The translations under genes were made by a program, and so were the position numbers. A DNA stretch of 64,000 bases, from assembly GCA_002418285.1 (NCBI GenBank), contig DIDT01000073.1, positions 1 through 64,000 on the forward strand, in the 5' to 3' direction. Numbering within the stretch: position 1 is the first letter of the stretch; every line of letters starts with the position of its first letter. Positions 1-8,279 of the stretch are shown here, piece after piece. The notes under the pieces were generated by a model. That model was not told the origin of the DNA. It did no database searches and saw only the letters and a program-made list of their open reading frames with translations. The stretch is from Phycisphaerales bacterium UBA5793 (lineage in GTDB: Bacteria > Planctomycetota > Phycisphaerae > Phycisphaerales > UBA5793).

Positions 1-20
1 TTCAAATCCTGTCACCCCGA
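1..20 (+). tRNA. 3' end of a probable tRNA-Pro (partial)
   Basis: The first twenty bases read as a T-loop (TTCAAAT), the 3' half of the T-stem (CCTGT), a 3' acceptor strand (CACCCCG) and discriminator A. C1-G72 with discriminator A is characteristic of bacterial tRNA-Pro, so the missing 5' half should begin CGGGGTG. CCA is not encoded. The rest lies outside the window, so identity is inferred. The stop codon of the opposing serine recombinase lies at bases 2-4, inside the tRNA, as expected if an element integrated into the tRNA 3' end. Confidence 0.62.
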
Positions 21-1504
21 CTTCTCTCCGAATCAAGCCCTTCGATCAACAGGTCGAAGGGCTTTCTCTTTGTGATACAAAGGTTTGTGTCGCTCAGCGT
101 GCGGTTCAAACTCACCGAATCCAGAATCCTCCGTCGAACCGCCGAGTTTGAACGCCGCCAGTGCTCGTCGGCACTCTGGCACCAGTCGAAAACCGCGAAC
201 GCCATCTCCTTGTCCCCGGCATCGATTCTCCCGACGCGTTCACGCGCTTCGGTGACCCCGGCCAATTCGGATCGCAGATCCTGCGCCTTGTCCCTGTACT
301 GACCCTCTGCAACTGTGCCCGCGAGGTACGCATTGAGCAATCGGTCCTGCATTCCGGTCAATTCTGAGTGCCGTTTGGTGAGCGCCGTCGTCTGGCGGCG
401 CTGCTGCGACGAGATGTCGTCGAACGCGGCGGCCAGCGTCTTGCGGAACAGATCGCGTACCTCAGCAGGCTCGATTCTCAATGTTGCCAGTTCGTCGGCG
501 ATGGCGATCTCGATGTCCTCGGCGCGCCACCGCACGCGTGGGTGACCGGTCTCGGGATGATTGTTGCCGCAGCGGTAGTAAAGATGCTCGTTGATGGAAC
601 CGTCCTTGAGTTTGCGCCTGATGCGCTCGCCGGTGACCGCAAAACCGCAATGGGCGCAGCGCATCAGCCCTCCGGCGAGTGGGATCTGCGGTTTGCCGGT
701 GCGGCGGTTCCGCCCGTGGAGAACGTCCTGACAGGCCTCGAAGAGGTCCCGCGTGATGAGGCGCTGGTAACTCCCCGTGAAGGTCTGGCCGTTGCGGAGC
801 AACTCGCCGATGTAGAACCGGTTGTTCAGGACGTACGAGAGCGCCGTTCGGGTGAACCGCGGCTGGCTCGGTCGATAGATGTGACCTTCGCGCTGGAGGG
901 CGTCGGCGAGGGACTGGAAGGTCAAGTCGCCGCAGGCATAGAGCTCGAAGATCCGGATCACGGTCTTTGATTTCTCGGGATGCGGCTGCACCGGCTCCTC
1001 GTCATCGTCCTGAACGTTTATGTACCCATAGGGCGCCAAGCCGGTGGGCCAGCCCTGGCGGACCTTCTCATCCATGCCCTTGAGCACCTCCGAGCGCAGG
1101 TTGTCGCTGTAGTACTGCGCCACGGCCGCCATGACGTTGAAGGACAAGGCGCCGGCGGCGCCGGGGCCGAACTGGTTCTCAACGAAGGCGAGATGCACGC
1201 CGCAGGAGTCCTCTAGTTCCTGGAGCCGCACGGCGTCGCGCATGTTGCGGCAGACGCGATCGAGTTTGTGGCTCAGGATCGCGGTGATCTTCTCGCGCCT
1301 GGCGTGGGCGCGGACCCATTTGAGCATCTCATTGAACGCGAGGCGTTCCGCCCCGCGCCGGGCCGACTCGGCGACGTCGAACTCCCGGGCGACGTGCCAG
1401 CCTTCCCGCTCCGCCTTCTCACGCGTGGCGCGCAGCTGCGCGTCGATGGAGTACCCTTCGCGCTGCTCGCGCGAGGAGACGCGTGCCCAGACGACGACGT
1501 TCAT
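2..1504 (-). CDS. Large serine recombinase (phage integrase)
   Basis: 500 residues from the ATG at 1504. The N-terminus has the resolvase signature VVVWARVSSREQ with the catalytic serine near residue 10. A recombinase domain follows (PYGYINV region), then a zinc ribbon (CAHCG ... YYRCG) and a helical, coiled-coil-like tail. This is the usual order for large serine integrases, which cut and rejoin attachment sites. An in-frame extension back to 1696 lacks family-like sequence and overlaps the upstream gene, so I reject it. The start overlaps the upstream stop by 4 bp (ATGA). The last codons lie in the tRNA-Pro 3' end and its terminator. Confidence 0.93.
   Translation of the reverse strand: MNVVVWARVSSREQREGYSIDAQLRATREKAEREGWHVAREFDVAESARRGAERLAFNEMLKWVRAHARREKITAILSHKLDRVCRNMRDAVRLQELEDSCGVHLAFVENQFGPGAAGALSFNVMAAVAQYYSDNLRSEVLKGMDEKVRQGWPTGLAPYGYINVQDDDEEPVQPHPEKSKTVIRIFELYACGDLTFQSLADALQREGHIYRPSQPRFTRTALSYVLNNRFYIGELLRNGQTFTGSYQRLITRDLFEACQDVLHGRNRRTGKPQIPLAGGLMRCAHCGFAVTGERIRRKLKDGSINEHLYYRCGNNHPETGHPRVRWRAEDIEIAIADELATLRIEPAEVRDLFRKTLAAAFDDISSQQRRQTTALTKRHSELTGMQDRLLNAYLAGTVAEGQYRDKAQDLRSELAGVTEARERVGRIDAGDKEMAFAVFDWCQSADEHWRRSNSAVRRRILDSVSLNRTLSDTNLCITKRKPFDLLIEGLDSERSRGDRI
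35..71 (+). terminator. Rho-independent terminator after the tRNA
   Basis: AAGCCCTTCGA (35-45) and TCGAAGGGCTT (54-64) form a perfect 11-bp stem with an 8-base loop, followed by the T-rich run TCTCTTT. It sits just downstream of the tRNA end on the same strand. On the other strand the same bases encode the last residues of the serine recombinase. Confidence 0.7.
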
Positions 1505-1770
1505 GGCCGGCGCTCCTGCGCCGTGGCGTCCAGAACCGTTTCCGCGAATCGCTTGATGTTCATGATGATCTCGATGGCCTCCTCTTCGGTGATGATTCGC
1601 CGATACCTGCTGGACCAGACCCGCCGATGCTCGGCGATCAATTCGTCTGTAATCCAGGCGAGCGCCACGGGCCGACTGTTGCCCGTTGGCTCGCACTGAT
1701 CACTTACTGCTCGGGGAGGACGAAGTCCAGTCGATGTTTGCGGTTTCATGACCATGCTGTGGGCGGGCAT
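1501..1770 (-). CDS. Small protein coupled to the serine recombinase
   Basis: 89 residues from the ATG at 1770, which has a GGAG ribosome site; internal ATGs at 1755 and 1749 are alternatives. The conserved-looking core WITDELIAEHRRVWSSRYRR followed by ITEEEAIEIIMNIKRFAE suggests a compact helical protein. The stop overlaps the recombinase ATG, so the two are probably co-translated. From memory, small proteins of this kind sit before serine recombinases in planctomycetes. A recombination directionality factor is possible but unproven. Confidence 0.7.
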   Translation of the reverse strand: MPAHSMVMKPQTSTGLRPPRAVSDQCEPTGNSRPVALAWITDELIAEHRRVWSSRYRRIITEEEAIEIIMNIKRFAETVLDATAQERRP

Positions 1771-1774
1771 GTTG

Positions 1775-2281
1775 TCAGCTCCCCAGCCAACCACCAAGGC
1801 CCATGTTTTCGAAGCGCTGGCGAATGTCGGCAATCAGGCGCTCCACGGTGTGCCAGCCGCATTCGAGTTCTCTGGCAATGCTGGCGATCGACTCGCCTTC
1901 GGCGAGCATGGCGCAGACTTGCTGTTCGCGCGGCGACAACTGCGCCACTGCGGTACGCACATCGACTTCCATCTCGTGCTTGGACTCGTACTCCGTGGAT
2001 ATTCCACCGCGCTCGTGCAACTGGCTCTTGCGCTCGCGATCGCGAGCACAGCGGCGCGCGGCCGATCGCACCTGGCGGTTCACGATCGTGGAGAGGACGG
2101 CATTGGGTTGTAGCGCCTCGCTTGACCGCACCGGGTCGGACTTGAACTTGGCTGTTTCGATGGCGATCTGCTGGGCGACATCTTCGCGGCTGTGATTGTC
2201 CAGGCCCATGCGCCTTGCCCGTGCGTCGATCAGTCGCATCTGCCAATCGTCCATGACGCCGCGATACTCGTTGCTGCTCAT
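1775..2281 (-). CDS. Sigma-70-like / HTH transcription factor
   Basis: 168 residues. The N-terminal half resembles sigma region 2 (SREDVAQQIAIETAKFK ... NAVLSTIVNRQVRSAARR). The C-terminal part is a sigma region 4 or LuxR-like HTH (LSPREQQVCAMLAEGESIASIARELECGW). The ATG at 2281 has an AGGAG site (AGGAGCAGGTA). It is the first gene of a leftward operon with the small protein (4-bp gap) and the integrase, so it may control lysogeny or integration. It diverges from the early replication operon across an operator-like repeat array. Confidence 0.75.
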   Translation of the reverse strand: MSSNEYRGVMDDWQMRLIDARARRMGLDNHSREDVAQQIAIETAKFKSDPVRSSEALQPNAVLSTIVNRQVRSAARRCARDRERKSQLHERGGISTEYESKHEMEVDVRTAVAQLSPREQQVCAMLAEGESIASIARELECGWHTVERLIADIRQRFENMGLGGWLGS

Positions 2282-2405
2282 TACCTGCTCCTGAAGTGAA
2301 GGGAATGTGGGTCACTGTCGGGAGCGATGGAAGACGCGAGTGCGGGGACACGTCTCGCGCGTCGGAGATGAGTTTGGGCGATCAGATGTGGGGCGGATGT
2401 GCGAG

Positions 2406-2468
2406 CGTGTGACGCACACGTGAGGGGTCAGGTGAGGCACACATGACGCTCATGTGTCGGACACATGA
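2406..2468. promoter_or_regulatory. Operator-like inverted repeat array
   Basis: ACACATGA (2439-2446), CGC, TCATGTGT (2450-2457), CGG, ACACATGA (2461-2468) make two interlocked perfect inverted repeats of 8-bp arms with 3-bp spacers. A related pair, CGTGTG/CACACG, lies at 2406-2420. The array sits in the divergent gap between the sigma-like gene and the early operon. The 10-mer GCACACATGA (2437-2446) recurs at 16621-16630 in another divergent promoter region, pointing to one regulator acting at both. Confidence 0.65.
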
Positions 2469-2559
2469 GTTTCCACGCAGCCCGCCGATCGGCGGCGAAT
2501 CAGGCGCATGAACAGCGACAACCCCTGTGCCGCGAGCGCTACTGCGGCGGGGAGTCGTC

Positions 2560-3468
2560 ATGTCGAATCAATCCATCCTCAACGCGCTGATCCATGAACC
2601 CGCTGAGGCGTATCACGCCCGTAGCGCCGAGCACGTCACGGCGCACCGGCTCGCTGACTTTCGGCGCTGTCCACTGCTCTTTCGCAAGAAGGAGCAGGGT
2701 CTCATTCCCGACCGCGACTCAGCGGCGTATCTCGTCGGACGCGCCGCGCACGTGCTGATTCTCGAGGGGCGGGACCGGTACGAGTCGCAGTTCGCTGTGG
2801 GCGGTCCCGTGAACCCGCGAACGGGCCAGCCATACGGCTCCAACACCAAGGCGTTTACCCAGTGGGCTGACCGCATTGGCAAACCCGTGCTCAGCGATGA
2901 GCAGGCGGCGCTGATCGAGCAGATGGCCGCGAGCGTTCAGGGGCATCTGTTTGCACGTGAACTGCTTGCAGATGGCGTCGCTGAGGGTGTTCTGCGCGGT
3001 GAGTATGCCGGACTTCGATGCCAATCCCGGCTCGACTGGGTCAACCCCAAACCCGGACGGGGCATCGTCGATCTCAAGACCACCGATTCGCTCGACACGT
3101 TCGAATTCGACATCACTGCGTTCGGCTACGTCGAGCAGATGGCGTTCTATCGCGCCATGGTCGAAACGATGGCGACGGCCATGCTCCCCGTCCACCTGAT
3201 CGCCGCTGAAAAGCGTGAGCCGTTCCGTTGCGGAGTGTGGCAGATCGCGCCGCAGGCGCTCGACGAGGCTCAAGCCGAGAACGAACGCGCCATGCAGGAA
3301 CTGACGCGCTGCCGCGAGTCAGGGATCTGGCCCACGCGGTTCGAATCGATCCGTCTGTACGAAACCACCAGCCCATCCTCGAGCGGGCGAGCCTCGCGCA
3401 CCTCTTCGACTCCCTCACCCATCGCAGGCTCGCCCGCTTCTTCGCAATACAAGACCAGCCATCTGTGA
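2560..3468 (+). CDS. RecE-like / PD-(D/E)XK phage exonuclease
   Basis: 302 residues from the ATG at 2560, preceded by GGGGAG. It resembles the phage exodeoxyribonuclease VIII / DUF3799 family, 5'-3' exonucleases that prepare DNA for recombination. Visible motifs are LADFRRCPLLFRKK near the N-terminus, RAAHVLILEG, and the nuclease core LDWVNP ... GIVDLKTTDS. It starts the early operon and is followed by the phage ATPase and DUF669, a common recombination module. The C-terminal 35 residues are Ser/Pro-rich. Another frame (HQPILERASLAHLFDSLTHR) looks more protein-like and would end at 3482, overlapping the next ATG, so a frameshift near the end is possible. Confidence 0.82.
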   Translation: MSNQSILNALIHEPAEAYHARSAEHVTAHRLADFRRCPLLFRKKEQGLIPDRDSAAYLVGRAAHVLILEGRDRYESQFAVGGPVNPRTGQPYGSNTKAFTQWADRIGKPVLSDEQAALIEQMAASVQGHLFARELLADGVAEGVLRGEYAGLRCQSRLDWVNPKPGRGIVDLKTTDSLDTFEFDITAFGYVEQMAFYRAMVETMATAMLPVHLIAAEKREPFRCGVWQIAPQALDEAQAENERAMQELTRCRESGIWPTRFESIRLYETTSPSSSGRASRTSSTPSPIAGSPASSQYKTSHL

Positions 3469-3478
3469 AAGGACCGCT

Positions 3479-4261
3479 ATGACCGCGCTCAACACGATCC
3501 AACGAGGACGAGCCCAGCTCCCACGCCGCGTGCTTCTCTACGGCGTTCACGGTGTCGGCAAATCCACCTTCGGCGCGATGGCGGAGAAGCCGATCTTCAT
3601 CCAGACCGAAGAAGGCGTGAACGATCTCGAAGTCGATCGATTCCCGCTGGCCGTCAAGTACGGCGATGTGCTCGATGCGCTGTCAGCACTCTACTCCGAG
3701 GATCATGACTACCAGACGGTCGTGATCGATTCACTCGACTGGCTGGAGCGCCTTATCTGGGCGGAAGTCTGCGCCAAGCGCGGTGTCGAGTCGATCGAAG
3801 ACATCGGCTACGCCAAGGGCTACGTCTTCGCGCTCACGCAGTGGCGTGAGGTGCTCTCGGGCCTCGATGCGCTCCGCAGTCAGCGCGGCATGCAGGTGAT
3901 CGTCATCGCCCATGCCCAGATCGAGAAGTTCGCCAATCCCGAGACGGACAGTTACGACCGGTATGTCCCGCGGCTCCAGAAGCAGGCTTCGGCGCTACTC
4001 CAGGAGTGGGCGGATGAAGTCCTGTTCGCCACCTACCAGGTCCACACGAAGACGACGAGCGAGGGGTTCGATCGCAAGCGCACCCAGGGCATCGGCACCG
4101 GCGAACGGATCCTGCGCACCACCGAACGGCCGGCGCATGTGGCCAAGAACCGGCTGAACCTTCCTGACGAGTTCCCGCTCGACTATCGCATCTATGCCGC
4201 CTTCGTCCGCGGCGATACCCCGCCAACCAACGACCAAGAGCCCGCTGAACAAGGAGCCTGA
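3479..4261 (+). CDS. Phage nucleotide-binding ATPase (AAA_24 type)
   Basis: 260 residues with Walker A YGVHGVGKST near residues 21-30 and Walker B-like TVVIDSLDWL near 80-89. The sequence fits the phage RecA-like family (AAA_24/Sak4-type) that often pairs with a nuclease and DUF669 in recombination modules. A GAAAGGA site precedes the ATG. The next gene starts two bases after the stop, so this is a tight operon. Sak4-like single-strand annealing is likely by family, but inferred. Confidence 0.82.
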   Translation: MTALNTIQRGRAQLPRRVLLYGVHGVGKSTFGAMAEKPIFIQTEEGVNDLEVDRFPLAVKYGDVLDALSALYSEDHDYQTVVIDSLDWLERLIWAEVCAKRGVESIEDIGYAKGYVFALTQWREVLSGLDALRSQRGMQVIVIAHAQIEKFANPETDSYDRYVPRLQKQASALLQEWADEVLFATYQVHTKTTSEGFDRKRTQGIGTGERILRTTERPAHVAKNRLNLPDEFPLDYRIYAAFVRGDTPPTNDQEPAEQGA

Positions 4262-4263
4262 CC

Positions 4264-4728
4264 ATGGCGCATCTCGATGGTTTCGACGCGCACGACGTCG
4301 ATCCAAATGTCGGTTTCGATCCGATCCCCGTCGGCAAGTATCTGGCGATCATCACCGCCAGCGAAATGAAACCGACCAAGGCCGGCACGGGCGAGTACCT
4401 CGAGTTGGAACTCGAGGTGATCGAAGGCCCGTACAAGGGGCGCAAACTTTGGGATCGCCTCACGCTCAAGCACCCCAACGAGACTACGGTGCAGATTGCC
4501 AAGGGGACGCTGTCGAGCATCTGTCGCAGCGTCAACGTCATGAAACCCCGCGATTCGGTCGAGCTGCACAACCTGCCGCTGATCGCTTCGGTCGGCTGCA
4601 AAAAGCGCGAGGACAACGGCGAGCCCACCAACTACATCAGGGGGTATTCCAAACGTGACGCCCCACCGGCGCGTCCGACGGCGGCTGCGGCCAACGGCGC
4701 CGGGGGCACTCCGCCTTGGAAACGCTGA
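4264..4728 (+). CDS. DUF669 phage protein, putative ssDNA-binding
   Basis: 154 residues. The core VGFDPIPVGKYLAIITASEM, TGEYLELELEVIEGPYKGRK and LWDRLTLKHPN is the typical beta-rich DUF669 pattern. These proteins lie with phage recombination ATPases and are proposed OB-fold ssDNA-binding proteins. The tail is Ala/Pro-rich with a basic end. It overlaps the following RusA gene by 13 bases. Confidence 0.82.
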   Translation: MAHLDGFDAHDVDPNVGFDPIPVGKYLAIITASEMKPTKAGTGEYLELELEVIEGPYKGRKLWDRLTLKHPNETTVQIAKGTLSSICRSVNVMKPRDSVELHNLPLIASVGCKKREDNGEPTNYIRGYSKRDAPPARPTAAAANGAGGTPPWKR

Positions 4729-5114
4729 ACGAGCAGGTCTTCCTGCTGCCCTTCCCGCCGAGCGTCAATCACTACTGGCGCATGGTGAGCATGAAGCATG
4801 GATGCCGCATGCTCATCAGCCGCGAGGGCCGGACCTACCGCGACTCGGTGGTCTCGGCTCTCGCGGAGGCGGGCGCCCGGGCGCTGGACGGCCGCCTTGA
4901 TGTGTCCATCGTCGCATCTCCACCGGATCGCCGCCGACGCGATCTCGACAATCTGCTCAAGGGCACGCTCGATTCGCTTGCGCATGGGCGCGCGTACCAC
5001 GACGACTCGCAGATCGATCGCCTTGAGATCTGGCGCGGAGCGGTTGTCCCCAATGGCCACGTCGCAGTCCGCATCAGTCCGATGACACGGAGCATTCCGC
5101 AATGGACCACATGA
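4716..5114 (+). CDS. rusA: RusA-type Holliday junction resolvase
   Basis: 132 residues starting at TTG 4716 inside the end of the DUF669 gene; no better start is seen. The N-terminus LPFPPSVNHYWRM, then RDSVVSALAE and the acidic core RRRRDLDNLLKGTLDSL, are RusA hallmarks. The Asp residues after the RRR run bind metal in this family. The enzyme resolves branched DNA during phage recombination and replication. It overlaps the next gene by 13 bases. Confidence 0.85.
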   Translation: METLNEQVFLLPFPPSVNHYWRMVSMKHGCRMLISREGRTYRDSVVSALAEAGARALDGRLDVSIVASPPDRRRRDLDNLLKGTLDSLAHGRAYHDDSQIDRLEIWRGAVVPNGHVAVRISPMTRSIPQWTT

Positions 5115-5761
5115 ACGGCCGGCCCAAGCGCCTCTACATCTCGGGCCCGATGACGGGAATGCCCGAACACAACTTCCCGGCGTTCTTCGCGGCCGAGGAG
5201 CGACTCAGGCAGGCGGGTTACGAGCCGCTCAATCCGGCGCGCAACTTTGATGGCGAAACCGACCGTGACCGGGCCGAGTACATGCGCGCCGACATGGAAC
5301 TCCTGCTGCGTTGCGACGGCCTGGCGATGCTGCCAGGCTGGGAGCAGTCGCGTGGCGCCAAGCTCGAGTACATGATCGCCTGGGAACTGCGTGTGCCGGT
5401 TCTCGACATCGTGACACTTTCTGAGATCCGCAGACCGCCCACACCCTGTGTGCAGTTGCACACACTCCGGATCGCTGAAGCCGAAGCGCCGACGCCCTCG
5501 ATTCTCGATGAAGCCGCGCGCGTGACCAGTGGCGAGCGCCAGACCGATTACGGCCATCCGCGTGACGACTTCACACGAACTGCTGTGATGTGGAATGGTC
5601 TGCTCGCCACGAAACTGCGCCAACCGCTCGTCGCGATGGATGTACCCCTGTGCATGATCGCCGTCAAACTGGCTCGTGAGGCCCACCGCCACAAGCGCGA
5701 CAACCTCGTCGACATCGCCGGCTATGCGCGCACGGGAGCCATGGTCGCAGGAGATGAGTGA
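5102..5761 (+). CDS. DUF4406 - DUF6378 fusion protein
   Basis: 219 residues with two parts. Residues 1-105 are a DUF4406 domain, a nucleoside 2-deoxyribosyltransferase-like fold: KRLYISGPMTGMPEHNFPAF, then CDGLAMLPGWEQSRGAKLEY. Residues 130-219 match the small phage DUF6378 domain: ERQTDYGHPRDDF, KLAREAHRHKRDNLVDIAGY. Each part is often a separate phage gene; here they are one reading frame. A role in nucleotide salvage or modification is inferred only. The stop overlaps the next ATG by one base (TGATG). Confidence 0.8.
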   Translation: MDHMNGRPKRLYISGPMTGMPEHNFPAFFAAEERLRQAGYEPLNPARNFDGETDRDRAEYMRADMELLLRCDGLAMLPGWEQSRGAKLEYMIAWELRVPVLDIVTLSEIRRPPTPCVQLHTLRIAEAEAPTPSILDEAARVTSGERQTDYGHPRDDFTRTAVMWNGLLATKLRQPLVAMDVPLCMIAVKLAREAHRHKRDNLVDIAGYARTGAMVAGDE

Positions 5762-6540
5762 TGGCCAGGGCAGCAGGGCGCAAGTCAAAGGTCATGATGG
5801 CCTTTGGCGATGTGCACATTCCGCACCACAATCCCCGCGCCGTCGAGGTTTTCTGCCGCGCCGCTGAGCGCATCAAGCCTGACCTGATCGTCTGCCTCGG
5901 TGATCTGCTCGACTGCGGGCAGTTCTCGGTGCATCCGCCCACGTATGGCGTGCCCGAGAGCGACTACAACGAAGATCTCAAGCGCGCCAATGCGCTGCTC
6001 GATCGTGTCCAGCGCTGCTGCGCCCGCCTCGTGATGGTCGAAGGCAATCACGAGTATCGCCTGGACCGCTGGGCCGCGGCGACCGCTGAAGGTCGAGGCG
6101 CCTACTCACTGCTGGCACCAAGGATTCAACTCTCCAAGGGACGGACTAAGTTCAGCTACGTGCCCTATGGCGCCGCCGACGGGCGCTATCCGCACTACCC
6201 GATCAATTCGCGCGTCATCGCCGTCCACGGCTGGTCGCACGCCAAGGCCGCCACTCGCGCCCACCTCCAGATTAGCCAGGGCCGCAGTGTCATCCATGGG
6301 CACACTCATAGGGCCGATGCGCATATGACGCAGAACATCTGGGAGACGGGCCGCATTGTCGAGGCTCGAAGCGCCGGGTGCCTGTGCAAGCCCGTGCCCC
6401 TTTACGGCACGGGCCGGCCCGTCGAGTGGGTGAATGCCTTCATCATCGGCTACCTCGGCCGACGCAGCGACACCCTCTACACCGTGCCGATCATGCACGA
6501 CCGGTGCATTCTGCCGGATGGCACCGAGGTGTCGGCGTGA
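5761..6540 (+). CDS. Calcineurin-like metallophosphoesterase
   Basis: 259 residues from the ATG at 5761; a GTG one codon earlier is less likely. Metal-binding motifs appear in family order: FGDVHIPHHN near residue 15, CLGDLLD near 45, EGNHEYR near 97 and IHGHTHRADAH near 178. Phage members hydrolyse phosphodiesters in DNA or nucleotide metabolism; the exact substrate is unknown. It ends in a GTGA overlap with the helicase. Confidence 0.85.
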   Translation: MARAAGRKSKVMMAFGDVHIPHHNPRAVEVFCRAAERIKPDLIVCLGDLLDCGQFSVHPPTYGVPESDYNEDLKRANALLDRVQRCCARLVMVEGNHEYRLDRWAAATAEGRGAYSLLAPRIQLSKGRTKFSYVPYGAADGRYPHYPINSRVIAVHGWSHAKAATRAHLQISQGRSVIHGHTHRADAHMTQNIWETGRIVEARSAGCLCKPVPLYGTGRPVEWVNAFIIGYLGRRSDTLYTVPIMHDRCILPDGTEVSA

Positions 6541-8213
6541 TCCTGCGGCGCTACCAGACCGAGGCGGTCGAAGCCGTCTACCGACACCTGCGTGAGTACG
6601 AGACAAACCCGTGCGTGGTGTGTCCGACCGGTGCGGGCAAGAGCCTGATCATCGCCCAGATCGCCAGAGACGTGGTGGAACTCTGGAATGGGCGGATTCT
6701 CATCCTCGCCCATGTCAAGGAGCTGCTCGATCAGGCCGTCGATAAACTCGTGGCGGTGGCGCCGGGACTGTGGCACTGCATCGGCGTCTACTCCGCAGGT
6801 CTGGGCAGCCGCGACACCGATCACCCGATCATCGTCGGCGGCATTCAGAGCGTGTTCCGTCGGGCCCGCGATCTGGGGCGATTCGATCTCATTCTCATTG
6901 ACGAAGCCCATCTCATCCCGCCCGATGGCGAGGGGATGTACCGGCAGTTCCTCGACGACGCGAGGGCGGTCAATCCGAATGTGCGCGTCATCGGTTTGAC
7001 GGCGACGCCGTTTCGCATGAAATCCGGTTCGATCTGCTCGCCGGAGAACATCCTCAACGAGATCTGCTACGAGATCGGGGTGCGTGAACTCATCGTTCAG
7101 GGCTTCCTGTGTCCGCTGCGCACCAAGGCCGGTGCCGAGCGCGTGGACTTTGGCGGACTCCATGTCCGTGGCGGCGAGTTCGTCGCCGGCGAGGTCGAGG
7201 ACCTCATGGATGAAGAGCATCTCGTCCATGCCGCCTGCGCTGAAATCGTCGAGCAGACGACTGATCGTCGATCCGTGCTCATCTTCGCCTCGGGCGTCAA
7301 GCACGGCGAGCACATCGTGCGCCGACTCAATGAGGCGCACGGTTTCGAGTGTGGGTTCGTGACCGGCGACACCGAGTCGGGCGAGCGCGATCGACTGCTC
7401 GATCGATTCCGCGCTGGTGATCTGAAGTATCTCTGCAACGTGAACGTCCTGACCACCGGTTTCGATGCGCCCAACGTGGACTGCGTGGCGCTGGTGCGTC
7501 CCACGAAATCACCGGGTCTCTACTACCAGATGGTGGGGCGGGGTTTTCGAGTCCATCCGGGCAAGACTGACTGTGTCGTGCTCGACTTCGGCGGCAACGT
7601 CCTGCGCCACGGGCCGGTTGATCAGATCCGCATCAGCGATCCCAACACGGCCGGGAATGGTGAAGCGCCGGCCAAGGAATGTCCGGCATGCCGCGCACTC
7701 ATCCATGCGGCGTATTCAATCTGTCCCGACTGCGGCTTTGCTTTCCCTCCCGCGGAGACTCGCCACCTCGAAACTCAAGCCAGCAGTGATGGCATCCTCT
7801 CCGATCAGATCACGCGGACCGAGTACGAGGTGGGTGAGATCTCGTACCACGTGCATTTTAAGCGCAACGATCCCAGCGCTGCACCGACCATGCGTGTGGA
7901 TTACCGCTGCGGACTCGCCACGTCATTCTCCGAGTGGGTCTGCTTGGAGCACACGGGATACGCCCGCCAGAAGGCTGAGCAGTGGTGGCGGAGGCGATCG
8001 AATGAGCCGGTGCCTGATGACGTGGATGACGCCGTCGATCTGGCGCGCAGCGGCGCGCTAACACCGACGCTGGCGATCACCATTGAGCGCAAGCCCGGCG
8101 AGAAGTACGACCGGATCGTGAGCCACGTGCTGGGACCGCGGCCTCCACGCATCGACACCGACGAAGGCGCTGCGAAGTACGCGGGGATCTCTGAGGACCA
8201 AGTGCCATTCTAA
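6537..8213 (+). CDS. Superfamily 2 DEAD/DEAH helicase with zinc ribbon
   Basis: 558 residues from GTG 6537 (GTGA overlap with the upstream stop). N-terminal RRYQTEAVEAV is a Q-motif-like entry. Walker A is CPTGAGKS (29-36), the DEAH box is LILIDEAHLIPP near 119-130, and motif III is GLTATPFRM. Helicase C has QMVGRGFRVHPGK with its arginines. A zinc ribbon, CPACRALIHAAYSICPDCG, lies near 382-400. This matches phage ResIII/SSL2-type replication or recombination helicases. Confidence 0.88.
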   Translation: MILRRYQTEAVEAVYRHLREYETNPCVVCPTGAGKSLIIAQIARDVVELWNGRILILAHVKELLDQAVDKLVAVAPGLWHCIGVYSAGLGSRDTDHPIIVGGIQSVFRRARDLGRFDLILIDEAHLIPPDGEGMYRQFLDDARAVNPNVRVIGLTATPFRMKSGSICSPENILNEICYEIGVRELIVQGFLCPLRTKAGAERVDFGGLHVRGGEFVAGEVEDLMDEEHLVHAACAEIVEQTTDRRSVLIFASGVKHGEHIVRRLNEAHGFECGFVTGDTESGERDRLLDRFRAGDLKYLCNVNVLTTGFDAPNVDCVALVRPTKSPGLYYQMVGRGFRVHPGKTDCVVLDFGGNVLRHGPVDQIRISDPNTAGNGEAPAKECPACRALIHAAYSICPDCGFAFPPAETRHLETQASSDGILSDQITRTEYEVGEISYHVHFKRNDPSAAPTMRVDYRCGLATSFSEWVCLEHTGYARQKAEQWWRRRSNEPVPDDVDDAVDLARSGALTPTLAITIERKPGEKYDRIVSHVLGPRPPRIDTDEGAAKYAGISEDQVPF

Positions 8214-8279
8214 ACGAATGCTGGTGACGCGCCCCATCCAACCCGATCATGACCGGTCGCTCTGGAGGCCGCCCGACCC

